Positions 13,256 through 25,058 of a DNA stretch of 63,545 bases are shown here, piece by piece. How positions within the stretch are numbered: position 1 is the first letter of the stretch; each line of letters begins with the position of its first letter. The translations under genes were made by a program, and so were the position numbers. The notes under the pieces are model-generated. The model was not told where the DNA came from. It saw only the letters and a program-made list of their open reading frames with translations, and did not search any database. Source of the stretch: Saksenaea vasiformis B4078 (Eukaryota > Mucoromycota > Mucoromycetes > Mucorales > Saksenaeaceae); NCBI GenBank assembly GCA_000697055.1, contig JNDT01001982.1:1-63545 (forward strand), written 5' to 3'.

Positions 13256-16200
13256 ATGATGTAACCAGCTGCAGCTGTAAAGTTACTTGTATCAGCTCAT
13301 TCAGATTATAGTTTCAACATTGACGATTTGGTGGTTCATTTCCCATATGACAAGATCTACCCGGAACAGTACCAATACATGTGCGATCTAAAACGTGCCC
13401 TTGATGCGCAGGCAAGTTGACATGGCAAACAATGCGATAGTCATAAGTGTTTCTCATTGTGTAAGCAGGGTCACTGTGTTTTAGAAATGCCCTCTGGTAC
13501 GGGCAAGACCGTGTCTCTACTGTCTCTCATTGTCGCTTACCAAATGGTAAATACAGTGCATTTGCTTCAGCAGCTTACACTAAACATTTTCGCGATACAC
13601 GCAGCAACATCCGGAACAACATCGGAAATTGATTTATTGTTCACGAACAGTGCCTGAGATTGAGAAAGCTTTAGCAGAATTGAAGCAGTTAATAGATTAT
13701 CGACAAAAAGAAGGATTAGAAGACGATTTTTTCGGTCTTGGATTAACCAGTCGTAAAAATCTCTGTCTGCATCCTGTGGTCTCGAAGGAAAAGAAAGGCA
13801 AAGTAGTGGATTCGAAATGTCGAAATATGACAGCGAGCTGGGTACGAGCGAGGGCAGGAAAACGCAAGGGTGAGGAGAATGCAATGGATATCGACACCAA
13901 CATCGAATTGTGTGACTTTTATGAGGTAGAGCGGATCATGTATGACGAATGAGTGTTTTGGCTAATTCTAGAAGCAACTGGAAGCGACGAATTCACCTAA
14001 TCCTATTCCCAGTGGTGTGTACACCTTGGACGATGTAAAAGATTACTGTAAAAACATGCGATTTTGTCCCTACTATTTGGTGCGACGCGCTGTACGTGTA
14101 TTCAACTTTCTCTTTCTGCGGATGTGCTGATAGCTTCATGTAGATCCCTTTTGCTAACGTGGTCATCTATTCATATCACTACATGTTGGACCCAAAAGTA
14201 GCAGAACTTGTATCCAAAGAGCTGTCAAAAGATTGTATCGTAGTATTTGACGAAGCGCATAATATTGGTAAAGCAAAAAGCTACACATGTCAAGGATTTA
14301 TTTGTTTATTTATTGGTTGTATATGATAGACAACGTTTGTATTGAGTCTCTCAGTATCGACTTGACACGACCAACGTTGGATGCGAGTGCCAGAAGCGTG
14401 GGTATACTGGCTGAAAAAATCGAGGAGTACGTGTATCTATCGATAGAACACAATTAGCTTACGATACACATCTCAGGATAAAGCAGACGGACGCCGAAAA
14501 ATTGAAATCAGAGTACACAAAGTTAGTCGAAGGTAACGGCAAAGAAAGTACATACCTGTTGCTAAGTATAAATGATATCAGGGTTACGTGATGCTAGCGC
14601 TGCAAGAGATGAAGACACATTTATGGCGAGCCCAGTTCTCCCTGATGATTTATTAAAGGAAGCTGTTCCAGGCAATATACGAAGGGCAGAACATTTCGTA
14701 GCCTTCTTACGAAGGTTTATTGAATATCTTAAGGTAATTGAAGCGAATGCATGAATATAACTAAAGCACGCCAAATAGACACGTTTACGTGTGATGCACG
14801 TTGTTGCCGAGACACCATCTTCCTTCCTACAGCACTTAAAGGACGTTACATACATTGAGCGCAAACCCTTACGATTTTGCGCTGAACGACTAACCAGTCT
14901 GGTGCGGACACTGGAACTGACAGATCTGGAGCATTTCTCGAGTCTACAAAGAGTAGCAGCCTTTGCAACGCTTGTAGCAACCTATGAAAAAGGTAACAAA
15001 GACTCGCCCGTGTAGCGGTACTTATGTTTAGGCTTTCTGCTTATACTGGAGCCGTTTGAAACGGACACAGCAACCATACCCAACCCTGTGATGCATTTCA
15101 CGTAAGCTTGTTTAGATGAGGTGAGGGTGTAGGCTAATCTAGCATTTCCAGTTGTTTAGATGCATCCATAGCCATCAAGCCTGTGTTTGAGCGTTTTAGC
15201 TCGGTGATTATTACGTCAGGAACGCTGTCACCACTAGATATGTATCCCAAGATGTTGAACTTCCAAGCAGTTGTGCAAGAAAGTTATTCTATGACGCTCA
15301 CACGAAATTGTTTTCTTCCTATGGTAAGTGGATGCTTTGCACTTGCAGTTCTTCATGCTCGATCGCGTAGGTTATTACTCGAGGATCTGACCAGGTGGCT
15401 GTCAGCTCAAAATTCGAGGTGCGCAATGATCCTGCTGTCGTTCGTAATTTCGGCCAGATCATGGTGGAGTTTTCCAAGATTGTGCCGGATGGTGTTGTGT
15501 GCTTCTTTCCAAGCTACTTGTACATGGAGCAGATCGTATCCATGTGGAATGACATGGTAGGCTGACTGATAGATCGAATGGAAAAGACTGATGCTCGATC
15601 CGTTGTTGCGTTAGGGTATCTTGAATGAAGCGTGGAAGCATAAATTAATCTTCGTCGAGACTCCCGACGCAGCAGAAACCAGCTTGGCGCTAGCAAACTA
15701 CAGGAAGGTTCGTAGTAACAAAGTGTTCGATTGTTGATAAACCAATGATTGTAGGCTTGCGATAATGGACGTGGCGCTATTCTACTATCAGTTGCTAGAG
15801 GAAAAGTTTCAGAAGGTATCGATTTCGATCACAATTACGGACGAGCGGTTATTATGTTTGGCATTCCTTATCAATACACGGAATCACGAATCCTAAAGGT
15901 TAATTCAAGGAAACATAACGTATTATTGATAAGAAAAATTTTAGGCACGGCTCGAATACTTACGTGATAATCACCATATTCGCGAAAATGATTTCTTAAC
16001 GTTTGATGCCATGAGACATGCTGCTCAGTGTGTTGGTCGAGTACTGCGCGGAAAGACGGATTATGGGTTGATGGTTTTCGCAGATAAGGTAAAGAGAACG
16101 TGCAGCGAAAGACCTCATATTTATTACATGATACAGAGATTTGCTCGTGCGGATAAAAGGGCCAAGTTACCAAAGTGGATTAATCAGTACGTCACGGACG

Positions 16201-16355
16201 CTTCAACCAATTTATCTACGGATATGGCTTTGGTGATAGCCAAAAAATTCTTAAGGACAATGGCCCAGCCCTTTGAAACTAATCAGACAGGAGTATCATT
16301 ATGGACACTTAAGGATATTGAGGCTAGAAAACAGAAGAAACTCCCAGCAGCATAA
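13256..16355 (+). CDS. RAD3: XPD/Rad3 helicase of TFIIH
   Basis: Multi-exon gene for the 5'-3' DNA helicase subunit of TFIIH, needed for nucleotide-excision repair and promoter opening. Visible in order: [20 protein letters not shown] at the N-terminus; Walker [29 protein letters not shown]; an iron-sulfur cluster region with CLHP...CRNM...CDFYE...MRFCPYY; DEAH box [43 protein letters not shown]; and motif [20 protein letters not shown]. The proposed start ATGAT (13256-13260) splices across a 51-bp intron to TTTCAAC, giving MIFNID, which matches the family N-terminus. The next intron (13412-13468) needs a GC donor (CAG|GCAAGT) to keep [10 protein letters not shown] in frame. About twelve short introns are present. 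No break was found, so the gene should be functional. Confidence 0.93.
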
Positions 16356-16794
16356 AAATAACAAATGTAATTTAATGTGAACCTTGTACGCCTTCGCAGT
16401 GAGTCAACATGATTTGAAGTGAGCCTAAGCCACGGGCTGAAAAAAAAATGATTTGGCTACACGCACCCCACTGCGCACCCCACGTTAAAAAAATGACGTA
16501 GTTTAAGGCTTTAGTGATGTAGCTTATCTGACAAGGAACGCGGATCTGCAAGTTATGTACATGTTGTGTATGGCAGCAGCGTCAGTAAAGAAACCGAAGA
16601 CCACGAACGTGGCGTGGTAAATAATGTATTTCCTTTCCAGAGTCGAGAGTGGTATGGTACCTAAGAAAAATGCTTGAAAGAAGTGTCAGATACCTTCTAC
16701 AAAAGGATGGGAAACGAGTTTTGCGCCAGTAACCAGAGAGTCTCGCGTTGTTTTGGTGCAAACTCATATTTTACTTGCTTCGATATGAACGCCC
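16356..16794. other. intergenic, no gene recognised
   Basis: Spacer downstream of XPD with an A-tract near 16441, a repeated GCACCCCAC motif near 16465-16482, and no supportable gene. Confidence 0.4.
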
Positions 16795-17310
16795 TATGTT
16801 ACCACATGGAGGCTGATGACACTCTACTGAATGTAAATGATATCACCTAATTGGATGTTGATTTGTCTGAGGACGACACGCAAAATGGGTGGGCGGAACT
16901 GTCTCGTTAAAATCCAGCCGTTTTGACTGAAAGATGGGAAAGAGGTGGTCATGTAAACGATAGCTTCATGTGGATGCGTACATTGGCAGAAGTCTCATTA
17001 TTTGCTGATAATAATAGAGATGAATGCTTAACAGGCTTTGTCCACTTTGGCGGGTGTCCAGAAGTCTTGTAGATGTAAAACCGTTTCCTGAACCAAAACA
17101 GGACGAATAGATATGCAATGTCTGAGCGACCGCCGATGTTTAAATAGATGTGGTTGATCGAAACGATCACTTCTGCACGATAACACAAGCGTTTCTAAAG
17201 AGAATACACTCGTTTTATTCAGAGAAGATCTTTTGAAAGAGATGACGTGTGATGCGCGGACGCGTAGCATTCACCCAACTTTTGGACGCTCCGAGAGATT
17301 CAACCGTCCT
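16795..17310 (+). pseudogene. decayed coding relic upstream of the Fanzor gene
   Basis: From the ATG at 16795 the frame reads MNALCYHMEADDTLLNVNDI, then an in-frame stop, LDVDLSEDDTQNGWAELSR, a stop, NPAVLTERWERGGHVNDSF, MWMRTLAEVSLFADN and FVHFGGCPEVL before decaying through more stops. The codon pattern and composition look like a real protein that has collected stop codons. The 3' part (17040-17310) is homologous to the minus-strand fragment at 2474-2740. I do not recognise the family. It ends about 70 bp before the Fanzor start codon, next to a 17-nt T tract. Confidence 0.45.
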
Positions 17311-17378
17311 CCACTGAGATAATTTTTTTTTTTTTTTTTTCACTCATACAGTCGCTTAACCGTTTCCCTTTATCACGC

Positions 17379-19803
17379 ATGCAAGAAGTTCACGAACGAC
17401 CAACCCAACGTCAGAGAACAAGGTACAGGCAGGATATCATCCCTCGGACCAACGACCCGAAGCACCGCGTAACCATTAAAGGGAACCAGCGGCACTTCTT
17501 GCTTGAACCATTCAAATATCTTCAGGTACGCATTTTGCTATCGTGGAAATATCCCTTTTTAAACCTTTAGGATAGAGTGATATTCGAATGATCGCAGAGC
17601 AATATCACATAAGAAGAAGGGATACAATAAACCTAGCTAACTTGCACGTCCGAGTGCTCCTAGAGCGGGACGCATCTGACCAGGAGCTCCTTGTCATTCT
17701 GCAGAGAGACTTTTGGAGATTCGCATTTACGTTAACCGCAAATCATGAGTTCCTTATGGAACGAACGGACACGGTATGTTTTTCCTACCATTTCATTCAG
17801 GAGAGGAGGAATCCGCGTTCGTTTGTACACAGAAGCATCACTCTTTCCTACAGGATCTTATACACCCGTATTTACTTCATACATACAGGAATGGAAGAAT
17901 GAGCTGTATAGGACATTCAATACAATGTACGAACCGTTCCGAAAGAACCCTTTTACGGGAGAAGGTACGCATAAATGGCAGTTGAGTACTGATGTTTCCG
18001 TTGTTAATGTATCCCTAAACTAGGTCTGTATGCGCTTTCGGGCGATTCTCGCGTCCTCGACACAGAAAAGGATCTATTCTACACAGCTGTCTTGACAAGT
18101 AAGTTATAAGTCAGAATAGTAATAGTGAAAGTGTTATCAATTTCCTTCATTAGATGTCCGACAACATCTACAGCGTAACGTTGTCACTTACATGCGATAC
18201 GTATGGAAAGCGTTTTTCGCCAGATTGAAATTGAGAAACGATGGTAGACTCCCTGCGGGTATCACGACTCTCGGTGCGTTGTCGTTTTTAATCGACTTGA
18301 AGTAACAATCACTCATTTTTTTAATTGGTACACAATTTAGCGAATCAAGCTATCAGCTGGATTGTCTCTGGGCGCCAGCTAACGCAAAATGACTGGCCAC
18401 AGTTACCCGAGCGTCGAGTCGTAGTAACTTTCTATAAGTATGTTGAGTGGAAAGCGCTTTTACTTTCCAGGTACATACGGAAAGTATCTCATCTCCTTCC
18501 TCTTCTTTTCAATAGCAATCAGCTGCAACTTTACCGGGAGAACATGGGTAACATTGTTCCAGGCGATATCGAGGAGGAAGTCTCTCAAGATATCTGGGTA
18601 CCGAAAGTGTTGCGGTACATTTACAAGCTACACCCGTTCTCCGTGCAGTACAGTGGAAAGCGCTGGTCACTACTCCCTATCGCGAACCATCAGATCGGAT
18701 ACTTTCCGATAACCAACCGTGTGCTCTACTATATCTTACAGAATGCCTATGAGAAGCACTGGCCTATCCCTGAACGCTTGATGGTAAGAGAAAGAAATAT
18801 AAACGGGCAAGACTAATTTGTTACTTAAGCAGGATAACCAGGCATTAATATCATGCCACAGATATGAGCAAAACTGCAGAGATCCTGTATATAAGGAACA
18901 GGTCTGGGAAGAGCTTTTCGACCTCGATTACATCAAAAAGAACAGATGGAGATGGGAAAACGGTAGGCAAACAACATCTTATTATAGTATTAACGTGCAT
19001 GCGTTTGGTGTCTTATAGAGCGTCAGCCAAACAGGATGATAGAGTTTGCTTATTATCTGCAGACAGATGGTGTATCTGTTTCTGTGCAGTTTGACCAGCG
19101 CAGACGGGGTAAGTTCATATGTGAATTTACCAGTAAATTGATATCACACAGAGCGATATCCTTCGTCGCGGCGAGAATTTAACCGTTTGCCACGACAAAT
19201 GGATCTTAGTGATCAAGTTCGAGGAATCTATCACCTGCGAAAAGAACCTTCCGGACTTACAGCCGAGCGACTTCAACAAACAAGGATCATAGGAGTAGAT
19301 CCAGGTACGCTGTCGACAACTCCAGATAAAACACTGAAGATGCACCATGTAGGTATCAGATCGTTAATCACAGCAGTGAGTACGAATGATCGTGATCACA
19401 ACCCCTTGTCGATCACAAATTCCCACTACCAGTTAAGTGAAACAAGGGTTGTGCTTTTTATTCAAAACTTCGGCAGATATCGCTCGATGTTTAATTGGGC
19501 ACAACAGCGGGAACTAAACGCCAGAGGGGAAGCGAATATGCAGCGAATTTACGAAGCTTTGGGCAATGCCCCACCCACGGTAGTATCAGTAAGAGAGTTC
19601 CTGTTGTACATTGGAACCATAAGTGTGATACACGACAGGTATATAATAGCGAAAGTCCAAACTGCGTTCTGACATAATTTCCGATTCAAAGGTTGCACGC
19701 CTTCAATAGCACATTCAGACATCGGGAGACGCGCAGAATGCTTTCCTCAGCAAGAGAAAGTACATTATCGACGCTTGCAACCAGACTAGCACGACACCAC
19801 TAG
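17379..19803 (+). pseudogene. Fanzor (eukaryotic TnpB) N-terminal half with RuvC-I
   Basis: At least ten small exons encode the N-terminal part of a Fanzor1-type RNA-guided nuclease. Family features, in order: YTAVLTNVRQHLQRNVVTYM; a WED/REC-like region ending in YFPITNRVLYYIL; WEELFDLDYIKKNRWRWEN; the conserved EFAYYLQTDGVSVSVQF-like segment (here IEFAYYLQTDGVSVSVQF); then the RuvC-I motif IIGVDPG, catalytic Asp codon at 19298-19300. An intron directly after VDPG (donor GTACGC at 19305) restores GVDPGIRSLITAV and ITNSHYQLSE. The coding frame then ends with RHRETRRMLSS...LARHH and TAG at 19801. RuvC-II, the zinc ribbon and RuvC-III are missing downstream on this strand but are present inverted at 20235-20768. 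The exons themselves seem undamaged, so the break looks recent. An annotation-level alternative is two separate degraded copies. Confidence 0.82.
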
Positions 19804-19841
19804 AATCGAAGCTTTCACGTTTTGCTGATCACTCTTCTGAC

Positions 19842-19919
19842 TTTCATTATCTTTAGTTCTTGCTATTCTTTATTGCCATCTTTCATTATCTTTAGTTCTT
19901 GCTATTCTTGATTACCATC
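19842..19919. repeat. 39-bp tandem duplication
   Basis: Two adjacent copies of a 39-mer beginning TTTCATTATCTTTAGTTCTT, at 19842-19880 and 19881-19919, differing at two or three positions. It sits just downstream of the point where the plus-strand Fanzor half ends, close to the presumed inversion breakpoint. Confidence 0.85.
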
Positions 19920-20234
19920 ATGAAATACAATATGATCCTGCTCGTGCTTACGCTATTTTTGTCGCTATTATAATCATCGGCGATTGTTGGGACGTCGGAG
20001 AGCTGCAGGTCTTGAATCCTCATCTCCGTCAGTTTCCATATATGAAGTTAGTATTCGTCGCATGTTACAGCTGGCGTTAACATCACGATTCCACACCTGA
20101 GACGATGTAGATGTCAGCAACAATCGCTTGGTTATCATAAGCTAACCAGAAGTTGAGCATGGTTGCTACAATCTTTCAGAGGGTATTCTTCGCTCCGATA
20201 GTCGCTCAGAGCTATAAGAGCGAGAGATTCATAT

Positions 20235-20768
20235 TTAAGTACAGTAAGCAGCAATACTCACGGACGGGTCGCCTTTCTGGGCACAGCGACGTCCGATGAA
20301 CAACTGCGTCGTTGTTTTGTTGCAGACAGTATCGTCGCCAACGATCTCCTTGCAATCTCTTCAATTTCGTTCTGTAAGATATTGTGAATAACCGAATGTA
20401 TAATACAAAGGATGTGTACCTGTGCGGACAGCAAGTCGTTTGTTCACGGTGCTGGCTTGTGACCAAGTCGCAAGAAGAGCAGACTTTGCTCGTGTTAAAT
20501 TCATCCACTAGGATGACAAGGGCCTTCTTGGGCCACATACTTTCGGAACTTCTATTGTTTACGTTCCCATTTAATCGTATTTGTTTATGAAAGACGGTTA
20601 AACCGACTTTTACAGGCACGGGTGCATGGCCTTTGTAGCCAGCTTTGATATCTGCATCTCCGTAGGCTATTATCACAGACTCATCAGGAAGTTGCCCTTC
20701 TGGCTGCTCTCTGCGTCGTTCCCTTTTTCGGGCCTTTTTGGTTGTCTTGTGATATAATTTGGACATCT
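20235..20768 (-). pseudogene. Fanzor C-terminal half (RuvC-II, zinc ribbon, RuvC-III) in inverted orientation
   Basis: Minus-strand exon starting after an acceptor-like TTATTTCAG, reading MSKLYHKTTKKARKRERRRE, then VIIAYGDADIKAGYKGHAPV (the GDA/kG..p.P block around RuvC-II) and VILVDEFNTSKVCSSC, the hallmark DEx-TSK-CxxC start of the TnpB/Fanzor zinc ribbon. TTCCPH supplies further Cys. An intron (GTACAC...) with the acceptor GAAG before AGATTGC would join to HRDCKEIVGDD, a plausible RuvC-III RD motif, ending at TAA 20235. Alternative acceptors give other C-termini, so the last ~35 residues are uncertain. There is no N-terminal Fanzor sequence upstream on this strand. The simplest reading is that this block belongs after 19803 on the plus strand and has been flipped. 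Confidence 0.8.
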
Positions 20769-22055
20769 CTGAAATAAGCAGGAAAGAAAGTAAGAAAGGG
20801 TCTGATCAACAGGTCGGGAGCACAGTCATATGTCGTTATATCTTTCAACGTTGTTCAAGCCTAAACGGTCACACCTTTTCGGCAACACTTAGGACACGCG
20901 AAGCCTATACATATCATATTCGTATTTAATGATACCAGCGACACAGATTGCAGTTTTTATATTTTGTACGTTGTTCTTTTTTCTTCCGAATCGATGCTTC
21001 TTATGAAAAAGTACAAACACTACACTCTCGATGAGGATTGCACGCTTATCTGTCGATCATGTTAACGAAACGTCGACGCTTGGTCACAAATGTCTGAACG
21101 TTTCCAATTCTATTCCTACATCTGCAATCTATGTACGTACAGCGTATGGGCAGATCAGGGTGGTGACGTCTTAAAAGGATTTTTTCTTATTCCATTTCTT
21201 GGCGCTTCTTCCTTTTGTCCTTTCCTCCTTCATCTACAAGCGAGTGAATTTATCAGTGGGTGCGCAATATTCACTTACTCTGTTCTCTGATACGGTGCAT
21301 TCAAAGGCATCCATGAAGAGACGTACGTGGCGGTAACGTCCTAAAAAAGCACTATGCTAATTTGACAAGGTATTTGTGATCCGGATGCCATCCATATCCA
21401 TTAAAACTAACTTAAAAATAGCCTATTTTACTCTCTTCAATGTGGCGAAAGATCATGTACTTCTTCTTTTCAAGTGGCCCAAGGTTATTTGTTCATGCAG
21501 CGATCATTACGCAGACATCATGTAACACAAAAAATTTGAAAGGAACGTATGCTTTTACATGAACAAGCAGCTAATTACAGCTCTTATTTTATATATCATA
21601 CACGGCTTGCAGGGGAATCCAATCAAGTTGTGACCCAAGTTTGTTGGGCCTCTGCAAGCCGTTCAATTCCAGCCAGTATCTCTTCGTAAGTATCCTCCTT
21701 CCTTCCTTCCTTCCTGTTTTCCTTTTGGGTTTTCAAGAAGAATCTAATTTGTTTTTTGCGCTAGATCTACTGAACAATGTGGGCTTCTTGGAGCTCACGT
21801 ATTGGTTTAACCAAATTTCGGATGTTGGGTGTAAACCTGGCTGGAACTTCCCAACCATTTCCAATGGTACGGCAGTTAGGGACCTGCCATCCAGCCCATC
21901 CGTCGGGCCCGGGTTTCGCTGTTTCCGGATGGAACCGGAACGCTACTGCGTCCGGAAGGTAAGAAATTAAATGATTGGCTGCTTTTACTGACGTCATCTG
22001 TGTAGCGAAACCCGAAAAAAAAATCGCCCGGTGGGTAGTCAAGGTACTTCCATAG
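20769..22055. other. intergenic, no gene recognised
   Basis: About 1.3 kb between the Fanzor C-terminal half and cysteinyl-tRNA synthetase. Only short frames are present. A CTTC microsatellite lies near 21693-21712. The region would include the right-hand breakpoint if the Fanzor inversion model is correct. Confidence 0.45.
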
Positions 22056-25000
22056 ATGCGACTCTTGATCGCTTCATATTTAAGGAGATCGCTTTTTCGT
22101 CCACGGACTTTCGTTCATTCTACAAACTTACGGAGCATTCGTATCATGTCAGCCGAACTGAGTACAAAGTCGCGTCAGCAGCCTGAATGGCTTCGCCCAG
22201 CGGCTAACAGCATACCTAAACTTCATTTGCAAAACTCGTTGACCAAGAGCAAGGTACGGGGTCATTGCCATGAGCGTCCTAAGTTGACCGAGAGATATTA
22301 CTTTAGACCGAGTTTTTGCCTAAGCAAGGCCGCCGAGTGACTTGGTACAACTGTGGCCCTACCGTCTATGATGCTTCGCATATGGGTCATGCTAGGTTTG
22401 GACATACATGTCTACGCTACCTTCCTCAATCACTGAACTATTTTCTTTTAAAGAACATACCTGAGTATGGATATTATTCGTCGTGTTCTTGAGGATTATT
22501 TTAGCTACGACGTGCTGTTTGTTCAAAACATTACTGACATTGATGATAAGGTAGGTGTCAGCAAATGAAAGAGATAGTACTAAATAGTCCTTTATCTTAG
22601 ATTATTCTTCGTGCCCGTCACCAATATTTGTTTAATGAACTGAAGCGATCGACTACACAGCTTGATGCCAACCTGATCCAACAGGTGGAGGAAGCATGGC
22701 AGGAGTTTGCTCAAGCTAAACTGGGTAAAATCGACGAAAATGCCGCTAAAGATTGGCCAGCATTCGTTCAGCGCATGACTGCGGAAGAGATCGCTAAGGC
22801 TGTTGTCATTGATGAGAAGTTCAGAATGAATTTTAGTGCCTTGGTAGGGCGATCCGTGTTGTTTTATGCGATGTTACTGACATGGAGTAGAAAACGTCGT
22901 ACGACGCAATTCAAGAAGCCAAGAAGTCTGGAAGTACTTCCAAAGAAGCTGCGGATGAGGTCCTAGACAAGTCGCAAGACATTGTCGCAGCCTACCTCGA
23001 TAAAAGGGTACACTTGCCTTTGATAGACGTATGTACTAAAGAAAAGCAAATTTCCTATAGAAAGGTGGTGAGGTGAACGATCCAAAGATTTTCCGAGAAC
23101 TACCAGCCTACTGGGAAGAGATGTATTTCAAAGACATGGAGGCATTGAATGTAAGAAAAAAGGTAGAGCTGTGTCTTTCTTTAAGCTGAACTGGTTATCT
23201 ATAAGGTGCGGTTACCAGATATCCAGACCCGTGTGAGCGAGTATGTCCCTGAAATCATTGCATATGTCGAAAAGATCGTTGCCAACAATTATGCCTATGT
23301 CGCCGATGGCTCTGTCTATTTTGATACGGCACGATACGATGGTCATAATGGACATCACTATGCTAAACTTGAGCCTTGGTCTAAAGGTGATATGGCACTG
23401 ATTGAAGATGGTGAAGGATCGTTGGGCGCAAAGTTGCAGGGCAAGCGCAGTCCCAATGATTTTGCATTGTGGAAGGCCTCTAAACCTGGTGAGCCTGTGT
23501 GGGACTCTCCTTGGGGTCAGGGTCGTCCAGGCTGGCATATCGAATGTTCCGTGATGGCTAGGTAACATTTTGTTATTGATAACATCTTGCTCATAAATCG
23601 TAGTGCTGTTCTTGGTAACAACATGGATATTCACTCGGGTGGCGTGGATTTAGCATTCCCTCATCATGACAACGAGCTTGCACAAGCAGAAGCTTACTAT
23701 GACTGCAAGCAGTGGGTCAACTACTTTTTGCATGCGGGTCATTTGCACGTCGAGGGCCAAAAAATGAGCAAGAGTTTGAAGAACTTCGTAACTATTCAGG
23801 AAGCGCTGCAGAAATACAGTGCTCGTCAATTGCGCTTGTTCTTTCTGCGCCATCAATGGGATGCTAAGATGGACTTTAAGGACTCCAGCATGCAGGAAAC
23901 TATCCAAATGGAGACAACAATCAAGGTAAGTTAGAGTTTTCAGCTATCAATGTTGTTCTCATTTATTTTTAGAATTTCTTTGATAATGTAAAAGCTTTGA
24001 TCCACAAAGTAAATGGTGATGGATCGCGTGGAGCAACTGAGTATGAGGATGGTTCAATCACGCATCGATTTGGAGCAGCAGAACGGGAACTTTTGGATCT
24101 GTAAGTGTAATTTGTTACGGCGAAAGCAGGCTGCTAACAACTGGAAAGTCTTCAACTGAAACAAGATGGTGTACATGCAGCGCTTTGCGATTCTATTAAT
24201 ACGCCTGCTGCGATGGATGAGATCATGACGCTGATCAATCAGACTAATAAGTACATGGTTGGTGGTTCTAAAGCCGTGAATCCGCTTTTATTGGGAAAAA
24301 TTGCGAAATGGATTACATCCATGATGAAAGTGAGTTTACAGCTGCGAAAACGAACATTTGCTCAATGTTATGACCGGTATAGACGTTTGGTGTAGCGGAG
24401 GATGGTGCTGAGATCGGCTTTGGTACAACTAATGGCGGTGGTAATGTAAGTTATATTACCATTTCTTTCTTTCTTTCTTTAAGCAATAGTTTCTCATTCC
24501 TAATCTTAGGTGGAGGATCAATTGATGCCTTATCTGCATGCACTCTCTTCGTTCCGTGATAACGTGAGAAGTCTTGCCCGTGACAAGCGACCTCCTAAAG
24601 ATTTCCTGGGATTGTGTGATGTACTTCGTGATGTAAAACTAGTTGATCTTGGCGTTTCATTGGATGATCAAGAAGGTAAGGGATTTCTTACTTTCTCCTG
24701 GGGCTGACAATGATTGGTAGATGGTACCGCACTAGTCAAACTTGTTCCTCGTGAAGAACTTATCAAGGCTCGTGAAAAGAAGTTGGCGGCGCAAGCAGAA
24801 AAGGAAGCCAAGAAGGCAGCGCAGCTTGCTGAACAGGAACGCAAGCGAAAGGAAAAGTTGGAAAAGGGCCGTGTAGCACCCCAAGAAATGTTCAAGTCTT
24901 CGGACGAATTTTCTAACTTCGATGAGAATGGCATTCCTACTCATAGCAAAGATGGTGAAGAACTGACAAAGAGTCGACGCAAGAAACTTCAGAAGGAATG

Positions 25001-25058
25001 GGATACGCAGAAGAAACTACATGAAGAATACCTTAAAGTTTATGGAAACTCTGCCTAA
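22056..25058 (+). CDS. CRS1: cysteinyl-tRNA synthetase, probably dual-targeted
   Basis: Class I aminoacyl-tRNA synthetase charging tRNA-Cys. The HIGH-type motif appears as [17 protein letters not shown] and KMSKS as [13 protein letters not shown]. Also seen are [10 protein letters not shown], the zinc-site region GWHIECSVM...[17 protein letters not shown], and a Lys/Glu-rich C-terminal extension typical of eukaryotic enzymes. About twelve short introns interrupt the gene; one near 24462 contains a CTTT microsatellite. The frame has two start codons: 22056 gives [20 protein letters not shown], a basic, acid-poor mitochondrial-type presequence, and 22146, exactly 30 codons later, gives MSAELS for a cytosolic form. 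Production of both forms from one gene is inference. Confidence 0.95.

Noticed and set aside
20855..20985. CPKCC and NCNLC motifs on the minus strand upstream of the Fanzor C-terminal half, like a second zinc ribbon
   Set aside because: They are in different frames with stops between and would lie on the wrong side of RuvC-II; probably chance.
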